Assembly: GCF_000423925.1 (NCBI RefSeq)
Contig: NZ_AUIX01000017.1
Span: 81,556 to 145,555 of the forward strand
Source: Butyrivibrio sp. VCD2006
GTDB taxonomy: Bacteria > Bacillota > Clostridia > Lachnospirales > Lachnospiraceae
Reading direction: 5' to 3'
DNA: 64,000 nucleotides
The notes beneath the pieces are model-generated. The model was given only the letters and a program-made list of their open reading frames with translations, had not been told where the DNA came from and did not search any database. The translations under genes were made by a program, and so were the position numbers. This document shows, piece by piece, positions 37,185-45,501 of this stretch; within the stretch, counting starts at the first letter, position 1, and the number at the start of each line of letters is the position of its first letter.

Positions 37185-38558
37185 ATGAAACGAAAAGTAA
37201 TGGCACTGCTACTGGCATTTACCATGGCTGCAACTGCAGGCTGTGGCGGCGCCGGAGCAAATACCGCACAGACAGCGGAGAGCGCAGAAGATATAGTAAA
37301 GGGCGCGGAAGAGACCACTGAGGAGACTGCAGAAGAAGCAGAAACCGAAGCTGAAAACACCGAAGAGGCTGCAGAGGACACAGCTGAAGCAGCATCAGAA
37401 GAGAATACCGAGGAATCAGAGGAAGAGGCTGAAACTGCAAAAGATTCAGAAGAGTCTGACGCTGCAGAAGATACCAAGGATTCCGATACCGCAGAGGATT
37501 CCGCAGAAAACACAGAAGAAAGCGAGGATGGAGACGTGGCTACAACACCTGCCTGGGAAATCGTAAATGATATGACCATCGGTTGGAATCTCGGAAATAC
37601 TCTTGATGCGCATGACGTAAATATCAAGATGTCAGATCCGCCGTCAAAGCAGGAGACCTGCTGGGGCAACCCCGAGACAACCCAGGAGATGATCGATGCA
37701 GTTCTTGACCTCGGTTTTAACACCATCAGAGTTCCGATCACATGGAAGGCTCACATTGACGAGGAAGGTAACATTGATCCCGCATGGATGGACAGAGTTC
37801 AGGAGGTTGTTGATTACGTTTACGGCAGAGGTGCTTACTGCATCATAAACGTTCACCACGAGGATTGGAACTATCCTTACTATGACAACCAGGAAAAGGC
37901 GTCACAGCTTCTTTCAGCCATCTGGACACAGGTTTCAGAGAGATTTAAGGACTATGACTCACACCTTATCTTTGAGCTCCAAAATGAGCCCAGAAAGGTC
38001 GGTACAGACGTAGAATGGAACGGCGGCGATAAAGAGGGCAAGGAAGTAGTTAACGCGGTTAATATGGCCGGATATGAAGCTATAAGGGCTGCCGGTGGAA
38101 ACAACGAAAAGCGCCTTATCATGTTCCCTGGTTATGCAGCAAGCTCACAGACAAATTGTATCAGAGCAATTGAGCTTCCCGAGAACGACGACTGCGTAGC
38201 AGTTTCAGTACATGCGTACACACCTTATGAATTTGCTCTTGAAAGTCCCGGAAGATCCACATATGACAACGATCACGGCGACCTCGACAGACTTTTACAG
38301 GATATTGAGAGAATCGTATTCTTCAAGAACGTACCGGTTATCATCGGTGAATTCGGTGCTGTAAACAAGGACAACGAGGCCGAGAGAGTGGCATGGGTTA
38401 CCGATTACTTAAGAAAAGCAAGAGCCAAGAATATTCCCTGCGTATGGTGGGATAATGGCCAGTTTGACGGAAACGGTGAAAACTTCGGAATTATCGACAG
38501 AAGAACCCTCGAAATTCCTTATCCCGATCTCGTTAAGGCCATTCAGGAATTCAAGTAA
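37185..38558 (+). CDS. Endoglucanase, GH5, lipoprotein
   Basis: Surface-anchored endo-beta-glucanase type enzyme of 457 residues. Lipoprotein signal with Cys20 (TAGCGG), then a very acidic Ala/Glu/Ser/Asp spacer of nearly 100 residues, then the GH5 barrel from about 120 (MTIGWNLGNTLDAH). Acid/base Glu268 is in FELQNEPRK and nucleophile Glu389 in IIGEFGAV. The motif FNTIRVPITWKAHI near 185 is typical of clostridial cellulases. AGAGGAGA precedes the ATG. It is a single gene between terminators. Activity on xyloglucan, mannan or cellulose cannot be separated by sequence alone. Confidence 0.91.
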   Translation: MKRKVMALLLAFTMAATAGCGGAGANTAQTAESAEDIVKGAEETTEETAEEAETEAENTEEAAEDTAEAASEENTEESEEEAETAKDSEESDAAEDTKDSDTAEDSAENTEESEDGDVATTPAWEIVNDMTIGWNLGNTLDAHDVNIKMSDPPSKQETCWGNPETTQEMIDAVLDLGFNTIRVPITWKAHIDEEGNIDPAWMDRVQEVVDYVYGRGAYCIINVHHEDWNYPYYDNQEKASQLLSAIWTQVSERFKDYDSHLIFELQNEPRKVGTDVEWNGGDKEGKEVVNAVNMAGYEAIRAAGGNNEKRLIMFPGYAASSQTNCIRAIELPENDDCVAVSVHAYTPYEFALESPGRSTYDNDHGDLDRLLQDIERIVFFKNVPVIIGEFGAVNKDNEAERVAWVTDYLRKARAKNIPCVWWDNGQFDGNGENFGIIDRRTLEIPYPDLVKAIQEFK

Positions 38559-38584
38559 TCTTTTTCATCAATATATTTTCTTTA

Positions 38585-38619
38585 AACTTCTCACATTCCA
38601 ACAGGATGTGGGAAGTTTT
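38585..38619 (+). terminator. Terminator after GH5 gene
   Basis: AACTTC (38585-38590) pairs with GAAGTT (38612-38617) and CACAT with ATGTG inside, loop AACA, followed by a short T-run. Confidence 0.75.
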
Positions 38620-38757
38620 GCTTTACAGCAAAAGAAACTCTTTTTATAAACCAAATATCAGCTATATATTAAAAAAACATAAAGACGGTTCACGGCTCCC
38701 CGTATATGATAGAATACATTTATTCACTTAATATCGTGTTTCTATGAGGGGGAAGCA

Positions 38758-39423
38758 ATGATGCGTGGGAGAATAATCGGTTTATCATTAGCAGCATTAA
38801 CAGTAATGGTTTTGGTTACATCTCATGTTAAGGCGGATGGATTTGATGCGAATTTTTATGCACGGAAGTATCCGGATGTAGTAGCGGTTGTGGGAACAGA
38901 TCCCGCCGCATTATATCAGCACTACGTTACCTTTGGATGTAACGAGGGAAGATCTCAAAACCAGCAGGAAGATTCAGCCAGATATCAGGCTGCACTCCAG
39001 GGGACAGCTCCGGAGCAGGCAAATACGCAGGTGGCGGGATTGCCGTACAGCACATATATTGATGTGGACATCGACAATCAGACCATGACCTATTATGAAA
39101 ATGGACAGGTGGCACTGCAGTGTCCTGTGGTTACCGGAAATCCGAATCGCGGAAACGGCACGCCCAGAGGAACCTATACCATTCAGTCCCACATACCCGG
39201 GAAAACGCTGGTAGGGCCTACCTGGAACGTGTGGGTTGACAGATGGATGCAGTTTACTCCGAATCCGTGCCATATCGGTCTCCATGATGCAACCTGGAGA
39301 AGCTCATTTGGCGGTGAAATCTACAAATCAAACGGATCACACGGATGTGTGAACCTGCCACATGATACAGCGGTTGCGCTTTTTGACAGAGTAAATGTCG
39401 GAACGACAGTAGTAGTGCGCTGA
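38758..39423 (+). CDS. L,D-transpeptidase (YkuD) with N-terminal repeat module
   Basis: A 221-residue exported enzyme that forms L,D crosslinks in, or attaches proteins to, peptidoglycan. Signal peptide to about residue 26 (VTSHVKADG). A 40-residue module follows (FDANFYARKYPDVV...LYQHYVTFGCNEGRS), a motif I have seen in exported proteins of related Firmicutes. The YkuD domain spans about 98-221 with the catalytic SHGCVNLP motif near 201-208. Two adjacent ATG codons (38758, 38761) are both possible. Monocistronic with a terminator after it. No glycan-locus role is evident. Confidence 0.9.
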   Translation: MMRGRIIGLSLAALTVMVLVTSHVKADGFDANFYARKYPDVVAVVGTDPAALYQHYVTFGCNEGRSQNQQEDSARYQAALQGTAPEQANTQVAGLPYSTYIDVDIDNQTMTYYENGQVALQCPVVTGNPNRGNGTPRGTYTIQSHIPGKTLVGPTWNVWVDRWMQFTPNPCHIGLHDATWRSSFGGEIYKSNGSHGCVNLPHDTAVALFDRVNVGTTVVVR

Positions 39424-39452
39424 TAATGCGTGACACATAATAAAAAGCGTTA

Positions 39453-39495
39453 GCGGGCAAAGTGTAGCTTTACATTTTGCTCGTTTCTTTTTTAC
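39453..39495 (+). terminator. Terminator after L,D-transpeptidase
   Basis: GCGGGCAAAGTGTA (39453-39466) pairs with TACATTTTGCTCGT (39471-39484), 14 bp with three wobble pairs, leading into a T-rich run. Confidence 0.85.
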
Positions 39496-39503
39496 AATAG
39501 GTA

Positions 39504-39532
39504 TTGACTTACTATGTAAATGGAGTAATATA
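39504..39532 (+). promoter_or_regulatory. Probable promoter of amino-acid ABC operon
   Basis: TTGACT (39504-39509) with a 17-base spacer to AATATA (39527-39532). A TATATT two bases further gives a 19-base alternative. Confidence 0.45.
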
Positions 39533-39569
39533 TTTTGAATAAAAGAATTGCGTAAAATATATTTATGCA

Positions 39570-40262
39570 ATGGAAATTGGAATAGAAATGTTTAATGAAG
39601 CTACGTTAGAGCTGCTTATAAGCTCTTTTCCCAAAATATTAGAATACGGACTGAAGGTCACGATACCGCTTGCGGCGCTGGCTTTTGTCCTGTCAACGGT
39701 GCTTTCCGTATTCGTCGCAATGATTCAATACGCACAGGTGCCGGTTGCAAGGCAGATATGCAGATTTTACATATGGATAATAAGAGGTACGCCGCTGCTG
39801 GTTCAGCTTATGGTGGCGTTTTACGGACTTCCGCTACTGGGAATACATTCAAATCCCTTCGTTATGGCAGTTATAGTATTCACCATCAATGAAGGAGCCT
39901 ACAGCGCAGAGACCGTCAGAGCCGCCATGGAAGCGGTTCCTGCAGGACAGCTTGAGGCGGGGTACTGCGTTGGTATGAACTACATGCAGATCATGTGGCA
40001 CATCATTCTTCCACAGGCCTTCAGAACGGCATTCCCGTCTCTGTTTAATGCTCTTATCAGCATGGTTAAGGACACCTCTCTCGCATCGAGCATAACTGTT
40101 GTGGAGATGTTCACAAGGACCAAGCAGATTGCAGGTCAGTCCTACAATTACCTTCCACTGTATATTGAGGTTGCGATTGTTTACCTGCTGTTTTGCACAG
40201 TACTTACATATGTGCAGAAGAGAGGCGAGCTTTCACTTGCAAGCTACGGTGTGAGGAAGTAA
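39570..40262 (+). CDS. Polar amino-acid ABC transporter permease
   Basis: A 230-residue HisM/GlnP-type permease with four or five helices and the characteristic RFYIWIIRGTPLLVQLMVAF segment and EAGYCVGMNYMQIMWHIILPQ loop that contacts the ATPase. First gene of a three-gene unit (permease, ATPase, binding protein) importing polar amino acids or cystine-like compounds. The start is uncertain: 39570 and 39588 are both in frame and neither has a strong ribosome site. Confidence 0.9.
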   Translation: MEIGIEMFNEATLELLISSFPKILEYGLKVTIPLAALAFVLSTVLSVFVAMIQYAQVPVARQICRFYIWIIRGTPLLVQLMVAFYGLPLLGIHSNPFVMAVIVFTINEGAYSAETVRAAMEAVPAGQLEAGYCVGMNYMQIMWHIILPQAFRTAFPSLFNALISMVKDTSLASSITVVEMFTRTKQIAGQSYNYLPLYIEVAIVYLLFCTVLTYVQKRGELSLASYGVRK

Positions 40263-40274
40263 CAGGGGTGCGAA

Positions 40275-41012
40275 ATGGCGTTATTAGAGGTTAAGAACAT
40301 ACATAAATCCTTTGGTGCGGGTGAAGTACTAAAGGGCATAGATCTGACGGTTGAAAAGGGCGATGTGGTGTCTATCCTCGGTGCATCGGGATCAGGCAAG
40401 ACCACACTCCTTAGATGTATCAATTTTCTGGAAAAAGCGGATGAAGGACAGCTGTTATTTAATGGCAAGGATTACCACCTTTTAGGCATAAGCAAGGCCG
40501 ATATTTCCGCTATTCGAAGGAACACAGGCTTTGTTTTTCAGAACTACTGCCTGTTTGCAAATAAGACGGTTTTGCAGAATGTAACCTTAGGGCTTACATC
40601 CGCAAGACATGTGCCTGCCGCCGAAGCCAGGGAAAAGGCTATGGACGTCCTTACTAAGGTCGGAATGCAGGACCATGTGGACAAATATCCTTCGCAGCTC
40701 TCAGGCGGACAGCAGCAGAGAGTAGCAATTGCAAGGGCTCTTGCCACGGATCCCAGTATCATATATTTTGATGAGCCCACATCGGCGCTGGATCCGCAGC
40801 TTACAGCAGAGGTCCTTGAGGTCATGAGGAAGCTTGCAGATGAAGGTATGACGATGATCGTAGTAACTCACGAGATTGGCTTTGCAAGGGAAGTTTCGTC
40901 CAAGGTTGTTTTCATGGCGGACGGTGTCATTGTTGAAGAGGGAAAACCCGAGGAGTTCTTCGTAAATCCCAAGGAGGAAAAAACCAGAGAATTCCTGAGG
41001 TTAACTGAATAA
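40275..41012 (+). CDS. Polar amino-acid ABC transporter ATP-binding protein
   Basis: A 245-residue GlnQ/HisP-type ATPase with Walker [10 protein letters not shown] (about 36-44), signature LSGGQQQR and Walker [13 protein letters not shown], then the switch His in VVTHEIG. It energises the permease encoded 12 bases upstream. It belongs to the amino-acid branch and is not the missing sugar-ABC ATPase, whose family carries an extra C-terminal regulatory domain. Confidence 0.94.
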   Translation: MALLEVKNIHKSFGAGEVLKGIDLTVEKGDVVSILGASGSGKTTLLRCINFLEKADEGQLLFNGKDYHLLGISKADISAIRRNTGFVFQNYCLFANKTVLQNVTLGLTSARHVPAAEAREKAMDVLTKVGMQDHVDKYPSQLSGGQQQRVAIARALATDPSIIYFDEPTSALDPQLTAEVLEVMRKLADEGMTMIVVTHEIGFAREVSSKVVFMADGVIVEEGKPEEFFVNPKEEKTREFLRLTE

Positions 41013-41071
41013 AAGGATAACTACACACAATTTGTTTTTATAAAGCACCTTAAGAAATGGAGGAAAATATA

Positions 41072-41881
41072 ATGAAAAAGAATCTGTCACTAGTGCTTGT
41101 TACCGCGATGTTTGCGACAGTCCTGGCCGGATGCGGAAGCAGCGGATCAGGAGTAAGCACAGCGAACGATCACCTGGCAAGAATCCAGACAGCAGGTAAG
41201 ATCACGATTGCAACAGAGGGCTGCTGGGCACCCTTTACCTACCACGATGAGACCACGGATGAGCTTGTGGGCTTTGACGTTGAAATAGCAGCTGCTATTG
41301 CTAAAAAGCTCGGTGTTGAAGCGGATTTCCAGGAGGTTGCATTTGACGGCGGACTCACAGGAGTTACAACCGGTGCCTTCGATATGATGGCAAACGGCGT
41401 AGATGTAACCGATGAGCGCTCAAATACTTACGATTTTACCGAGCCCTACGCTTATGATCACGCAGTAGTCGTAACTCTTGCAACAAACGAGGATATCAAG
41501 TCATTTGATGACTTAAACGGACGTACAACAGCCAATTCAGCAGGCTCCACCTACGAGGCTATGGGAAAAGAGCATGGTGCAACGGTATCCAACGTAGATA
41601 CGCTTGGTGAGACCATGACACTTGTTCAGAACGGCACAGTTGAGGCTACTATCAATGCCAACACTTCTGCGCAGGATTACTTCAATACCACAGGTACAAC
41701 CGACCTTAAGGTTGCTGCAGTTGATCCCGAGGTTACAAAGTACGCTATTCCTCTTGCAAAGGGTGCTGACAACGATACACTTCGCAAGGCGATCAACGAG
41801 GCAATTGAAGAACTTAGAAAAGAAGGCAAGCTTGCTGAAATCTCACAGAAATACTTTGGCGCAGACATTACAGCAGAATAA
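41072..41881 (+). CDS. Polar amino-acid-binding lipoprotein
   Basis: A 269-residue family 3 solute-binding lipoprotein (lipidated Cys21 in VLAGCG) with the typical opening GKITIATEGCWAPFTYHDE and later GFDVEIAAAIAKKLG. It captures the amino acid for the two upstream subunits. GGAGG (41059-41063) fixes the start at 41072 and rules out the in-frame ATG at 41057. The specific ligand is unknown. Confidence 0.93.
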   Translation: MKKNLSLVLVTAMFATVLAGCGSSGSGVSTANDHLARIQTAGKITIATEGCWAPFTYHDETTDELVGFDVEIAAAIAKKLGVEADFQEVAFDGGLTGVTTGAFDMMANGVDVTDERSNTYDFTEPYAYDHAVVVTLATNEDIKSFDDLNGRTTANSAGSTYEAMGKEHGATVSNVDTLGETMTLVQNGTVEATINANTSAQDYFNTTGTTDLKVAAVDPEVTKYAIPLAKGADNDTLRKAINEAIEELRKEGKLAEISQKYFGADITAE

Positions 41882-41952
41882 TAGGAATTTAGAGGCGTTG
41901 CGGCTTCCATGAAGAATTATTTCACAATACTTAGACTAAAAACGAAAGAAAG

Positions 41953-41980
41953 TTGCCGCAAACAGCATATTTTTTATAAA
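41953..41980 (+). promoter_or_regulatory. Promoter of structured non-coding RNA
   Basis: TTGCCG (41953-41958) and TATAAA (41975-41980) with a 16-base spacer, directly upstream of a structured, terminator-ended segment that has no coding potential. Confidence 0.5.
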
Positions 41981-41986
41981 AGGGGT

Positions 41987-42221
41987 TAATACACCGGGTT
42001 ATCATCCGAAATATATACCAGAAAGACAAGCATACAGGGGACGCGACTAGACTCCGGTTCCTGTGTGGGCGCCTCCCGAGGAAGTCCGAACTTCCAGAGG
42101 ATGTAACCTGAAGAGAACGAAATGATAGCAGAGAATAATCTCCCTTTTTTATTAACTCCTCCTATAATGAAAAGAAAGTAAGGAATAGCTTGAGTTGCCA
42201 TACAAGCTATTCCTTCTTTTT
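41987..42221 (+). ncRNA. Structured non-coding RNA, about 235 nt, family not assigned
   Basis: Between the amino-acid ABC genes and the TSCPD gene lies a segment with its own promoter and terminator and nested helices. A long-range helix pairs GGTTATCATCC (41997-42007, one bulged base) with GGATGTAACC (42099-42108). It encloses ATACAGG (42032-42038) with CCTGTGT (42060-42066), an inner GGA/TCC, and a GGAAGT-CCGA-ACTTCC tetraloop hairpin (42080-42095). The GC-rich core contrasts with its AT-rich flanks. It does not fit RNase P, tmRNA, SRP RNA or 6S RNA. The raiA-motif RNA of Clostridia is one family of about the right size to test. A riboswitch is unlikely because a terminator and a separate promoter precede the next gene. 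Confidence 0.6.
42181..42221 (+). terminator. Terminator of the non-coding RNA
   Basis: GGAATAGCTTG (42182-42192) pairs perfectly with CAAGCTATTCC (42203-42213), then TTCTTTTTCT. An A/T pair extends the stem by one. Confidence 0.9.
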
Positions 42222-42271
42222 CTCCTAAAATAAATCCTCTGAAATTCCCTAAAATAAAAACGAGCCGAAGC

Positions 42272-42299
42272 TTGAATCTTTAACTCAAAAAGGTATACT
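42272..42299 (+). promoter_or_regulatory. Promoter of TSCPD gene
   Basis: TTGAAT (42272-42277) and TATACT (42294-42299) with a 16-base spacer, 60 bases ahead of the start codon. Confidence 0.6.
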
Positions 42300-42359
42300 T
42301 AGAAACTAGCATGCTCCTGCCTGCGCGGGGGTACTTAAATGAATAAGGAGATATAAATA

Positions 42360-42605
42360 ATGGTTTACAAGACAAAAGGAACTTGCTCAACTCAGATTGA
42401 TATTGATGTTGAGAACGGAATAATAAAGCACGTTGAGTTTACAAATGGCTGCAACGGCAATCTTCAGGGCGTTTCAAGGCTTGTTGAAGGTATGAAGGGA
42501 GAGGATGCTATCGCAAAGCTTCGCGGAATCAAGTGCGGCTTCAAGAGCACATCCTGCCCCGATCAGCTTTCATACGCAATTGAGCAGGCAATGCAGGAAG
42601 GCTGA
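42360..42605 (+). CDS. Small TSCPD-domain protein
   Basis: An 81-residue protein of the TSCPD type, named after the motif found near the end of some ribonucleotide reductases. Here the segment reads FKSTSCPDQLSYAIEQA with the Cys pair GIKCGFKSTSCPDQ, and a further Cys in FTNGCNGNLQGVSRLVEGM. Stand-alone members are widespread in Firmicutes with no settled function. AAGGAGAT supports the start. One base separates its stop from the next start codon, so the two genes are co-transcribed. Confidence 0.85.
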   Translation: MVYKTKGTCSTQIDIDVENGIIKHVEFTNGCNGNLQGVSRLVEGMKGEDAIAKLRGIKCGFKSTSCPDQLSYAIEQAMQEG

Positions 42606-42606
42606 G

Positions 42607-43806
42607 ATGAGAGCAGGTAGCGTATTAAAAAATGGCAGACGATATCTGTGTGCGGTTCTGTGTATAAGCCTGTTTTCAGGAGCTTTAGCGCTTGCGCCCT
42701 TAACCACACGTGCAGAGGAGACCACCTCTGAAATGACATCAGAAGCAGAAAATGCCGAGGCTGTAAGCGATGGCGACGCCGCAATTACAGAGACTGCAAG
42801 CGAAGAAGCTCCTATCGACGATTCCGGAATTCACGGCATCTATGTGAGTGCCTTCGTAGCGGGAACCCAGAGCATGATGGACGACATAATTACCAACATA
42901 GACGAAACGTCCATAAATGCCGTTGTAATCGATGTTAAAAACGACGATGGCAATATTGTCTTCGATATGAATTCAGAGCTCATAAACTGGCTGGGAACCA
43001 CCAATATTTTGGTAAAGGACATGCCGGGTCTCCTAAATACTTTGCACGAGCATGGAATATATGCAATTGCAAGATGCGTGACCTTCAGAGATCCCTTAAT
43101 TGATGAGATCAAGCCCGAATGGGTTTTAAAAACCGCATCAGGTGGGCTTTACGAGGATAGCAAGGGCTTTTCATGGATGGACCCCTCAAACGAGGAAGTC
43201 AAGGATTACCTGATAGAGGTTGCCCTTGGCTGTAAAAATGCCGGTTTTGACGAGGTTCAGTTCGATTATGTGAGATTTCCTACAGGGATTAAAGAGGAAG
43301 ACCTTGGAATGAACGGCTACGGCAGACGCCGCGCGGTTTATGAATTTGTCCGCGATGCTCATCTTGCTTTGAAAAAAGAGAACATACCGCTGTCCCTTGA
43401 TGTTTTCGGAACAGCTATGGGCTCTAAGGTCGACAGAAACATAGTGGGACAGGAGTACTCCTGGCTCTCAATGTCCTGTGAATACTTATCGCCCATGATC
43501 TACCCTTCGCATTACTATGAGGGCTCCATGGGGCTTGATTATCCTGACCTTTACCCCTATGAAACGGTTTTCAAGGCGATGGACTATTCAGATGCTGAGC
43601 TGAAGGTGGTAAATCCTTTGGGAAAAAGACCTCAGGCCCAGGTTCGTCCGTGGCTTCAGGGCTTTACAGCCACATATCTTAAAAAACACAAAGAATATAA
43701 CGCACAGGAGCTTCGGGACCAGATAAGAGCGGTAAACGAGCATGGAGTCGACTCCTGGATCATCTGGAATCCCCAGTGCAAATATAAATGGGATGCATTC
43801 AAATAA
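42607..43806 (+). CDS. Secreted putative glycoside hydrolase, DUF4015-like
   Basis: About 399 residues with a signal peptide (ending near TTRAEE), an acidic linker to about 75 and a TIM-barrel-like domain beginning GIHGIYVSAFVAGT. Barrel strands such as INAVVIDVKNDDGNI, GIYAIARCVTFRDP, DEVQFDYVRFPTG and ENIPLSLDVFGTA fit the putative glycosyl hydrolase family DUF4015. Candidate acids are the Asp/Glu residues in EVQFDYVRF. Start at 42607 follows AGGAAGG, overlapping the end of the TSCPD gene leader. Substrate unknown. Peptidoglycan or polysaccharide are both possible. Confidence 0.78.
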   Translation: MRAGSVLKNGRRYLCAVLCISLFSGALALAPLTTRAEETTSEMTSEAENAEAVSDGDAAITETASEEAPIDDSGIHGIYVSAFVAGTQSMMDDIITNIDETSINAVVIDVKNDDGNIVFDMNSELINWLGTTNILVKDMPGLLNTLHEHGIYAIARCVTFRDPLIDEIKPEWVLKTASGGLYEDSKGFSWMDPSNEEVKDYLIEVALGCKNAGFDEVQFDYVRFPTGIKEEDLGMNGYGRRRAVYEFVRDAHLALKKENIPLSLDVFGTAMGSKVDRNIVGQEYSWLSMSCEYLSPMIYPSHYYEGSMGLDYPDLYPYETVFKAMDYSDAELKVVNPLGKRPQAQVRPWLQGFTATYLKKHKEYNAQELRDQIRAVNEHGVDSWIIWNPQCKYKWDAFK

Positions 43807-43811
43807 GCCTG

Positions 43812-45323
43812 TTATTCCAACAGCCTTAGCGAATACTCATAGGCAAACAGAGCATCCTTATCATCAAGTGTTATATTAAAAAGCTGCTTCATTTTATCGA
43901 AGCGGTAGAACAGAGTGGACTTATGTATGAAAAGCGCATTTGCAGTAGCAGGTGCGCTTCTATTATTGTCAAAATAGGCCTGCAGGGTACTTATGTAATT
44001 TGTGCCATGTTCATCGTCATGCTTTTTCATGAACTTGATGGAAGGGTGGATGGAGGCTTCCACAAGAGCCTGTTTATTGAGGCTCTTTAAGATATTCTTT
44101 AAATAATAGTCGTTATAATAATAGAGTGGAGACTTGCCGGGCTCGCTTGAAATCTGGGATAAAAGCCCCTGGCACTGATTGTGATAGGCGGAACTGTCGA
44201 TAAGCTTGTCATAGGGATAGCTTACAGTTCCTATCATGTGGTTCATCGTGAGGAAAGTAATGATTCTTTGCTCAGTTCCGGCATTCATGCGCTCCATATC
44301 CGAGGTCGAGACCAGCGTAATGAAGCGGCTTCCAAATATACCTGTAATGCTGTTGGTGAAAATGGTGGAGAGCTGCTGTATGTAGTAGTGATAGTTCATC
44401 AAACGCTCTGATTCAGTGGAAAAACAACATGCCAATATAAAGAAATACTCTCTGGGACGCACGCCAAGCCGCTGGAGTTGCTCCCTTGCCAGGGGTTCCG
44501 TGTAATGACGGGCAAAAAGGTCGCTTAAGTACATGTCGTACTTGATACCCTGGGGATTGCGGTAGCTGTCATCTTTTTGTAGCTGTATGGAGGTCATTTG
44601 CGCTATGGTGTGGATGAGATCGAGGTCACTTTCCGTGTGTTCTCTTTCGTTGCAGCGAACGCAGACATAGCCAACCACAGCGTGCTTGATTCTTATACTC
44701 TCAAAGATCCAGTAATATGGATAATCATCAAATTTAACCGCAAAGGGATACACCGAGTGATAAATTCGCTCGGTTATTTTTTTTACTTCCATATCCTCGG
44801 AGTTCTTAGGCTTGACGGATAGCCTGTTATTCCTTATCTCCAGGTTTTCTGTATCAGCAAGCTCCGGGTAGGAAGAGATTATTCCGTAGCTGCTGTCACA
44901 GATAACAATTGTGTTGTTCAGATAGTTGTATGCGGTTTTCAGAAGGGAATCAAGACCATGACCGCTATGCAGAACATTGAAAAGTGTCTGCTTTTTTAAA
45001 TAAATCTGATGATTACTTATGATCACATCCTCGATTGTGTTGTAAAGATCTATCATATCCAGATTTTCTTCAATGTAGAGCGCATCAGATCCGGGCTGTT
45101 CTTTTCCAGCACCTACATACAGTATGTCACCATAGACTTCCAGCTGACCATACTTCGAGAAATCCGCTAAATACAATACGTTCGGACTTAAGTGTTCAAT
45201 GTTTGCATCGTTTTCATTAAAAAATCGCATTCCGTCAATTGACTGCCTTTTTTGGGCATCTCCATGCACTATTAGCCCATATTTTTTCTCAATTACATCT
45301 ACTATATCGTGGATATATGCCAT
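43812..45323 (-). CDS. PucR-family transcriptional regulator
   Basis: About 503 residues. The C-terminal PucR-type helix-turn-helix is clear (YISTLQAYFDNNRSAPATANAL, then LFIHKSTLFYRFDKMKQLF). The middle part (about 110-260) looks like a GAF-type sensor, with a long GGDEF/CdaR-like linker after it. Such regulators often activate catabolic operons in response to small metabolites. The start at 45323 follows AAGGA. An upstream in-frame ATG at 45353 has no ribosome site. It is divergent from the redox/thiolase operon, which it likely controls, and converges with the DUF4015-like gene, leaving only a 5-base gap. Confidence 0.88.
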   Translation of the reverse strand: MAYIHDIVDVIEKKYGLIVHGDAQKRQSIDGMRFFNENDANIEHLSPNVLYLADFSKYGQLEVYGDILYVGAGKEQPGSDALYIEENLDMIDLYNTIEDVIISNHQIYLKKQTLFNVLHSGHGLDSLLKTAYNYLNNTIVICDSSYGIISSYPELADTENLEIRNNRLSVKPKNSEDMEVKKITERIYHSVYPFAVKFDDYPYYWIFESIRIKHAVVGYVCVRCNEREHTESDLDLIHTIAQMTSIQLQKDDSYRNPQGIKYDMYLSDLFARHYTEPLAREQLQRLGVRPREYFFILACCFSTESERLMNYHYYIQQLSTIFTNSITGIFGSRFITLVSTSDMERMNAGTEQRIITFLTMNHMIGTVSYPYDKLIDSSAYHNQCQGLLSQISSEPGKSPLYYYNDYYLKNILKSLNKQALVEASIHPSIKFMKKHDDEHGTNYISTLQAYFDNNRSAPATANALFIHKSTLFYRFDKMKQLFNITLDDKDALFAYEYSLRLLE

Positions 45324-45501
45324 TTTTCTGAATCCTTTACTATTAATACCCATTCTTAAGCCATCAGACGTTTGTCGGAAAAGAGCGTCCGATATGACTA
45401 TTTTTACTCAATACATGTTGGATGTAAAGGAAAACTGAGAATGATAAATTCTTAACCAGCAGAGCTGTTCTGCAATATTAAGGAAAAAAGGGAGAGTTTT
45501 T
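45324..45501. promoter_or_regulatory. Divergent control region of PucR-type gene and redox/thiolase operon
   Basis: This gap holds an inverted repeat TCGGA (45375-45379) and TCCGA (45388-45392) with an 8-base spacer, a candidate regulator site. A good GGGAGAG ribosome site precedes the reductase gene. No confident -35/-10 pair was identified. Confidence 0.35.

Noticed and set aside
37022..37741. Antisense frame of about 239 codons rich in Ser/Ala/Val opposite the GH5 linker
   Set aside because: Its composition simply mirrors the acidic Ala/Glu spacer of the GH5 gene. Similar mirror frames occur opposite the other acidic spacers.
42070..42100. GAGGAAGTCC segment resembling part of RNase P RNA
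   Set aside because: The rest of the interval is far too short and lacks the other conserved RNase P regions. Treated as an unassigned structured RNA.
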